Assembly: GCA_014155875.1 (NCBI GenBank)
Contig: JACEFZ010017670.1
Location: 281,001-345,000 of the forward strand
DNA length: 64,000 nucleotides
Source of the DNA: Cepaea nemoralis
Taxonomy: Eukaryota; Mollusca; Gastropoda; Stylommatophora; Helicidae
Direction of reading: 5' to 3'
The notes below the pieces were generated by a model, which was given only the letters and a program-made list of their open reading frames with translations, did no database searches and was not told the origin of the DNA. The position numbers and the translations under genes are program-made. Shown in pieces: positions 58,236 to 64,000 of the stretch; positions within the stretch are counted from its first letter, which is position 1; each line of letters begins with the position of its first letter.

Positions 58236-59494
58236 CGCTTGTCTCGCCTTATTTAGGGGAAATTTACACGCAAGTCTTAAGGAAAATGTCGCACAAGTGA
58301 ACGTATCAGTGAGCACAGTTGCACACAACTCTTAAACAACGATTACATGTTCATGCCATACATGATTTCTGTTGTATCTGAACTAAAAGAGTGTGATAAT
58401 CAATCCAGATGTCAACTACTCCGCGTGGTTTCAAGCATTTTTAGGCTAAAGAAGATGAGTCAAATTCTCGATGTAACATTCTTCTCTGATGAAGGCATGT
58501 TTCAGTCTATCTGTATACGTTAATAGGCCAAAATAATCGTATTTGGAGCACTTTTAATCCCAATGCATTCACGAAGAAATATCTACGCGATGAGAAAATT
58601 AGGGTATGGTGTGCCGTCAGCAGAAAACGTTTTATTGGACCAATTTTTCTTCAACAACACTATAAATGCCGATCTGTACCGTACTGACATTCTGGAACCT
58701 TTTTTTTTGGAGAACAGCTGAATGAACGTGAAATTGAAGAAGTCGTGGTTCCTAGCAAAGATGGTGCAACTGCACACACAGCTGAAGCATCACTGCGTGT
58801 TTGGAAGAAATTTTCGCAAATCAGCATAATATCACATGGATTTGGCCTGCTAGTTCTCCAGATCTAACTCCATTAGATTATATCTATAGGGGTTTCTTGA
58901 AAAGGAAATGTTTACACAAATAATGTACACACAATTGAGGACCTGAAAGAAGCAATCAGAATTAGCCACTCAAGAACAACAGACACGTTGGCAGAAGGTA
59001 TTTGATATTATGAAGAGACGTGTAACAGTCCCATGTGTCTTGAAGCCCGTGGTGGGCATTCCAACACCTGTTATAATGAACACTTCATTGGTACATTCCA
59101 GCTTCCCTAAAACATGGTTAGACGATAGCATTGACTATTGTAACTAATTTAAAGAATTTTAGCAAATTTTTTTTTAATGATGTCATGAACTTCATTTTTC
59201 AAATTTTTTCTACCATACTTAGTTTAGTGAGACTTTACAAAATCACCGGTAGTATTACTTATCACTTTTATTGCCGTCTTTCATTAAATCCCGTGATGTT
59301 TAACGATGTGCACACGTTTCCCGCGTTATTCGTACTGCCGTGACTCTGATCACATCGTCTGCCAACTGGTCTATGAAAATATGTGGCTAGCACCGCAGAT
59401 ACTATATACACCTCGAATGGTGTTCCACTTTGCTTCTTTTAAATTTTAACCTGGCTCTAATGTTAAATCTATCATTTGATAATTTTCCTTAGAT

Positions 59495-60682
59495 ATTAGA
59501 GAAAGTAGCTATTAGATCAAGTAGATAGATCGCGTAAATATTAGAGCACGTAGATATTAGAACAAGAAGGTATTAGAGCAAGTAGATATTAAAGCAAGTA
59601 TATATTAGAACAAGAAGATATTAAAGCAAGTATATATTAGAATAAGAAGATATTAGAACAAGTAGATATTAGAGCAAGTAGATATTAGAACAAGTAGATA
59701 TTAGAGCAAGTATATATTAGAACAAGAAGATATTAAAGCAAGTATATATTAGAATAAGAAGATATTAGAACAAGTAGATATTAGAGCAAGTAGATATTAA
59801 AGCAAGTATATATTAGAATAAGAAGATATTAGAACAAGAAGGTATTAGAGCAAGTAGATATTAAAGCAAGTATATATTAGAACAAGAAGATATTAGAGCA
59901 AGTAGATATTAGAGCAAGTATATATTAGAACAAGAAGATATTAGAGCAAGTAGATATTAAAGCAAGTATATATTAGAGCAAGGAGATATTAGAGCAAGTA
60001 GATATTAAAGCAAGTATATATTAGAACAAGAAGATATTAGAGCAAGTAGATATTAGAGCAAGTAGATATTAGAACAAGAAGATATTAAAGCAAGTATATA
60101 TTAGAATAAGAAGATATTAGAGCAAGTAGATATTAGAGCAAGTAGATATTAAAGCAAGTATATATTAGAACAAGAAGATATTAGAGCAGTAGATATTAGA
60201 GCAAGTAGATATTAGAGCAAGTAGATATTAAGCAAGTATATATTAGAACAAGAAGATAGTAGAGCAGTAGATATTAGAGCAAGTATATATTAGAACAAGA
60301 AGATATTAGAGCAGTAGATCTTATAGCAAGTATATATTAGAGCAGGAGATATTAGAGCAAGTAGATTTAAGCAAGTATATTTAGAACAGAAGATATTAGA
60401 GCAAGTAGATATTAGAGCAAGTAGATATTAGAACAAGAAGATTTAAAGCAAGTATATATTAGAATAAGAAGATATTAGAGCAAGTAGATATTAGAGCAAG
60501 TAGATATTAAAGCAGTATATATTAGAGCAGGAGATATTAGAGCAAGTAGATATTAAAGCAAGTATATATTAGAACAAGAAGATATTAAAGCAAGTAGATA
60601 TTAGAGCAAGTAGATATTAAAGCAAGTATATATTAGAGCAAGGAGATATTATAGCAAGTAGATATTAGAGCAAGTAGATATA
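59495..60682 (+). repeat. 16-bp minisatellite, over 70 units
   Basis: Units alternate among AGCAAGTAGATATTAG, AGCAAGTATATATTAG and AACAAGAAGATATTAG, giving 32-80-bp higher-order patterns. Between 60180 and 60560 single-base losses break the 16-bp register repeatedly, unlike the rest of the array. Confidence 0.95.
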
Positions 60683-60689
60683 GTTCTTA

Positions 60690-61540
60690 CCTCTTTCAAT
60701 CTCTCTTTTTCCTTCACATTGTCTCCTAAGAATCCCTTAATAACGGTTGCAAACATCGTCAGACCTTTGCCTACATTGCGAAGGGACATATTATATGTGT
60801 AACAATAACTTTGCTGTACATGATTACTTATTTATAGAGACATAATCAGTGTAACAATCACTTTGCTGTATAAGATTGCCTATTTATTGAGATATATGTA
60901 ACAATCGGTCTTAGGCTCGCTGAACTCACATCTAACACGTCGCCGCAATCGACACTAGTTCCAATTTAAATGTTGTGCTCCTTCAGTTTGTATAGCGACT
61001 GTATGCAACACGCACAGTCAGGTCTTAGTCAGATATGACTGAGCTACCGTATTACCACAAATATAATTGTAAATCGTCTCAACCTAATGAAGGCACACTC
61101 CCAACATCACCTCTTGGTGTTAATATATAAGACACACACGAGAGTTTGGCAAGTGCATTTGGAGTCGAGTAAGCTCCGGAAATATAGCCGTGTGCAAGAT
61201 AATAAATAGATTAAGTACCGCAACAGGCTGTTAACTGCGGCGAGAAAAAGTCGTCATCATCCAGTGCCTTGCCGGCTGGCGTCGGCGATCATTCTTCTTC
61301 ACAAATTGCGATCTCCGGCGGCATGGATCAAGTCGTATGTTGACTCCCCTCCGTGCCATGACACAAGAAAACGTGATAACGTTCTAAAAAATAACATACA
61401 ATGTTATGTGTATATGATACATGGACAATAAGCAGGCATGCCTGGAAACATCTAATGGCAGTGGAAGTCTGGTTTTTAATTAAAATGTAAAGAATACAAT
61501 GGACGGACAGAAAAACCAACAAAATAGTTCTTCAATAAAC
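60690..61540. other. No recognisable feature
   Basis: Ordinary sequence with a short duplicated block (ACAATCACTTTGCTGTA-type near 60808 and 60855). No gene seen. Confidence 0.5.
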
Positions 61541-61790
61541 ACATGAAAATCATAAATTGATTAGAGAAATTAGATGTAGACAGTCAAAATTGTTTTAGAA
61601 TACTAGAAAATTCAATGACAACAGGCTAACTTGATGGGGAAGAGAAAGGAGAAGACAAAAAGTAAATGTCTGGATGGCCTGCCCATAGGGAACAGAACAC
61701 AGACCTGACCCAAGACTGATGACCGTGTGAGATGGCCAACTGTCCACTCTGACTGGAATGCCACATGATGATGATAATAATCCACCGGAA
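61541..61790 (+). repeat. Dispersed repeat E, copy 2
   Basis: AAATTGATTAGAGAAATTAGA, then AGAAAATTCA, then GACTGATGACCGTGTGAGATG, then TGTCCAC and a CACATGATGATGATAATAA end; matches 21280-21650. Confidence 0.6.
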
Positions 61791-61862
61791 AAATTGACAC
61801 TTGAAAAGTGGACACCTCTGAAAGATGGACACCTTTGAAAAATGGATACCTCTGCTGTAAAA
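61785..61862 (+). repeat. About 22-bp tandem repeat, three to four units
   Basis: GAAAAATGGA-ACCTCTG-like units, imperfect. Confidence 0.65.
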
Positions 61863-62104
61863 GACGGAGGTCACAAACTACACATGCAGACGTGGAAGGG
61901 AATGGAAAACCACTGCATAATCTGCTGAAGAATACGTGTAAAAGCCGGTCACAAATATGAAATGGAGGATGGCAAGTTCAGAAACGCCTTACCAGTCTTC
62001 AACCTGTATAGCTGGCATAACATGACAGAATGTCACAGAAACTGGGAACACTCAATGAAACACGATTCTTCTTTCAGGATGTCTCCCAGCACAATCACAC
62101 AGAA

Positions 62105-64000
62105 ACACAACACCAGAATCAGGGAAGATACAGAACACCAGAACCAGGAAAGATACAGAACACCGGAACCAGGGAAGATACAGAACACCGGAACCAGGGA
62201 AGATACAGAACACCGGAACCAGGAAAGATACAGAACACCGGAACCAGGGAAGATACAGAACACCGGAACCAGGGAAGATACAGAACACCAGAACCAGGAA
62301 AGATACAGAACACCAGAACCAGGAAAGATACAGAACACCAGAACCAGGAAAGATACAGAACACCAGAACCAGGAAAGATACAGAACACCAGAACCAGGAA
62401 AGATACAGAACACCGGAACCAGGGAAGATACAGAACACCGGAACCAGGGAAGATGCAGAACACCAAAAACTAGGAAAGATACAGAACACCAGAACCAGGA
62501 AAGATACAGAACCACAAGAACGAGGGAAGATACAGAACACCAGAACCAGAAAAGATCAGAACACATAACGAGGAAGATACAGAACACCAGAACCTGAAAA
62601 ATACAGAACACCAGAACCAGGAAAAATACATAACTCCAGAACCAGGAAAGATACAGAACACCAGAACCAGGAAAGATACAGAACACCAGAACCAGGAAAT
62701 ATACAGACCACCGGAACCAGGGAAGATACAGAACACCGGAACCAGGGAAGATACAGAACACCAAAAACTAGGAAAGATACAGAACACCAGAACGAGGGAA
62801 GATACGGAACACCAGAACGAGGGAAGATACAGAACACCAGAACCAGGAAAGATACAGAACACCAGAACGAGGGAAGATACAGAACACCAGAATCTGAAAA
62901 ATACAGAACACCAGAACCAGGAAAAATACATAACTCCAGAACCAGGAAAGATACAGAACACCAGAACCAGGAAAGATACAGAACACCAGAACCAGGAAAG
63001 ATATAGAACACCAGAACCAGGAAAGATATAGAACACCAGAACGAGGGAAGATACAGAACACCAGAACCAGGAAATATACAGAACACCAGAAGGAGGGAAG
63101 ATACAGAACACCAGAACCAGAAAAGATACAGAACACCAGAACGAGGGAAGATACAGAAAACCAGAACCAGGAAAGATACAGAACACCAAAAACAGGAAAG
63201 ATACAGAAGACCAGAACCAGGAAAGATACAGAACACCAGAACGAGGGAAGATACAGAACATCAGAACCAGGAAAGATACAGAACACCAGAACCAGGAAAG
63301 ATACAGAACACCAGAACGAGGGAAGATACAGAACACCGGAACCATGGAAGATACAGAAAACCAGAACCAGGAAAGATACAGAACACCGGAACCAGGGAAG
63401 ATACAGAACATCAGAACCAGGAAAGATACAGAACATCAGAACCACGAAAGATACAGAACACCAGAACCAGGAAAGATACAGTACACCAGAACCAGGAAAG
63501 ATACCGAACACCGGAACCAGGGAAGATACAGAACACCGGAATGAGGGAAGATACAGAACATCAGAACCAGGAAAGATACAGAACACCAGAACCAGGAAAG
63601 ATACAGAACACTAGAACCAGGAAAGATACAGAACATCAGAACGAGGGAAGATACAGAACATCAGAACCAGGAAAGATACAGAACACCGGAACGCGGGAAG
63701 ATACAGAACACCGGAACGAGGGAAGATACAGAATACCAGAACCAGGAAAGATACAGAACACCGGAACGCGGGAAGATACAGAACACCAGAACCAGGAAAG
63801 ATACAGAACACCAGAACCAAAAAAGATACAGAACACCAGAACCAGGAAAGATACGGAACACCAGAACCAGGAAAGATACAGAACACCAGAACCAGGAAAG
63901 ATACAGAACACCAGAACCAGGAAAGATACAGAACACCAGAACGAGGGAAGATACAGAACACCCGAACGCGGGAAGATACAGAACACCGGAACGCGGGAAG
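62105..64000 (+). repeat. 25-bp minisatellite running off the window end
   Basis: About 75 units of AGATACAGAACACCAGAACC-AGGAA with frequent variants GGAACC-AGGGA, AACGAGGGA and AACGCGGGA. Because 25 is not a multiple of three, all three frames repeat with a 25-residue period, and long frames stay open on both strands (up to 313 codons on the minus strand). No start context or domain supports a gene. Confidence 0.95.

Larger units (their letters stand above)
55517..59100 (+). pseudogene. Tc1/mariner transposase, interrupted and frameshifted
   Basis: Three separated pieces. The N-terminal piece at 55517-55575 reads EERIVLVEQAFRKGG, the first helices of a helix-turn-helix. After the LINE, 58245-58335 reads GNLHASLKENVAQVNVSVST, the second helix-turn-helix. 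The catalytic part 58470-59050 has the first acid in FFSDEGMF (58488-58490), WCAVSRKRFIGPIFF, the second in KDGATAHTAE (58760-58762) and the third in SSPDLTPLDY (58876-58878), roughly 38 residues on. There are several frame changes and stops, and the part between the two DNA-binding pieces is lost. It is not functional. Confidence 0.78.
55351..59249 (+). mobile_element. Tc1/mariner-IS630-type transposon split by a LINE
   Basis: The left end 55351-55435 and the right end 59164-59249 are inverted copies of about 85 bp. TGTAAAGTCTCACTA is identical in both, followed by matching AAATTTGAAAAA and TGAAGT-CATGAC-TCAT blocks. Between them lie transposase pieces on the plus strand and a LINE on the minus strand. 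The exact outer base and the TA duplication are unclear (TA on the right, CA on the left). Confidence 0.82.

Noticed and set aside
62470..63411. 313-codon minus-strand frame
   Set aside because: A 25-bp repeat without stops gives long frames on both strands; no start context, signal or domain.

Overview
The window reads as repeat-dense intergenic DNA from an animal nuclear genome. Evidence for this is the mix of tRNA-headed SINEs, RNase H-bearing LINEs, Tc1/mariner, pogo and hAT DNA transposons, an LTR retrotransposon, a Polinton-type DNA polymerase and many micro- and minisatellites. A mollusc or other lophotrochozoan is my best guess, but this is inference. I found no ordinary host gene, rRNA, functional tRNA or CRISPR array.

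Layout. 1-9.5 kb: microsatellites, four SINE copies of three families (one nested inside another with a perfect 14-bp target duplication), a short pogo-like DNA transposon and three LINE remnants. 9.588-16.251 kb: one complete-ended LTR retrotransposon (near-identical LTRs, CATAT duplications, primer site, polypurine tract). It keeps gag and protease but has lost most of pol. 16.25-24.17 kb: SINEs, an hAT-type MITE, a 2.8-kb minisatellite and a broken mariner transposase gene.

24.2-45.5 kb: a block unlike anything around it. It starts where the mariner gene is cut off. It is at first strongly T-rich, then C-rich (35.1-38.4 kb), then compositionally neutral and random-looking (38.45-43.8 kb), with two smaller pyrimidine patches. 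It has no recognisable gene, transposon or tandem repeat. It is either an unusual strand-asymmetric tract or a low-quality assembly segment.

46.2-52.2 kb: a protein-primed family B DNA polymerase gene (Maverick/Polinton type) with an N-terminal zinc finger, a Ser/Thr-rich repeat region, an OTU-like segment, a 3'-5' exonuclease, a Vsr-like nuclease segment inside the polymerase region, and palm motifs. About eight frame changes and one stop break it, many at short homopolymers. None of the other Polinton genes is beside it.

52.2-64 kb: a minisatellite grown from a SINE body, LINE and hAT fragments, a Tc1/mariner element with ~85-bp terminal inverted repeats split by an opposite-strand I-type LINE, then a 16-bp and a 25-bp minisatellite, the latter running off the end of the window.

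The genes do not form a pathway; each belongs to a separate mobile element. The order of insertion can be read in four places: SINE B into SINE A, a LINE into a GT-rich repeat, the I-type LINE into the Tc1/mariner element, and the recent LTR element into otherwise unremarkable DNA.
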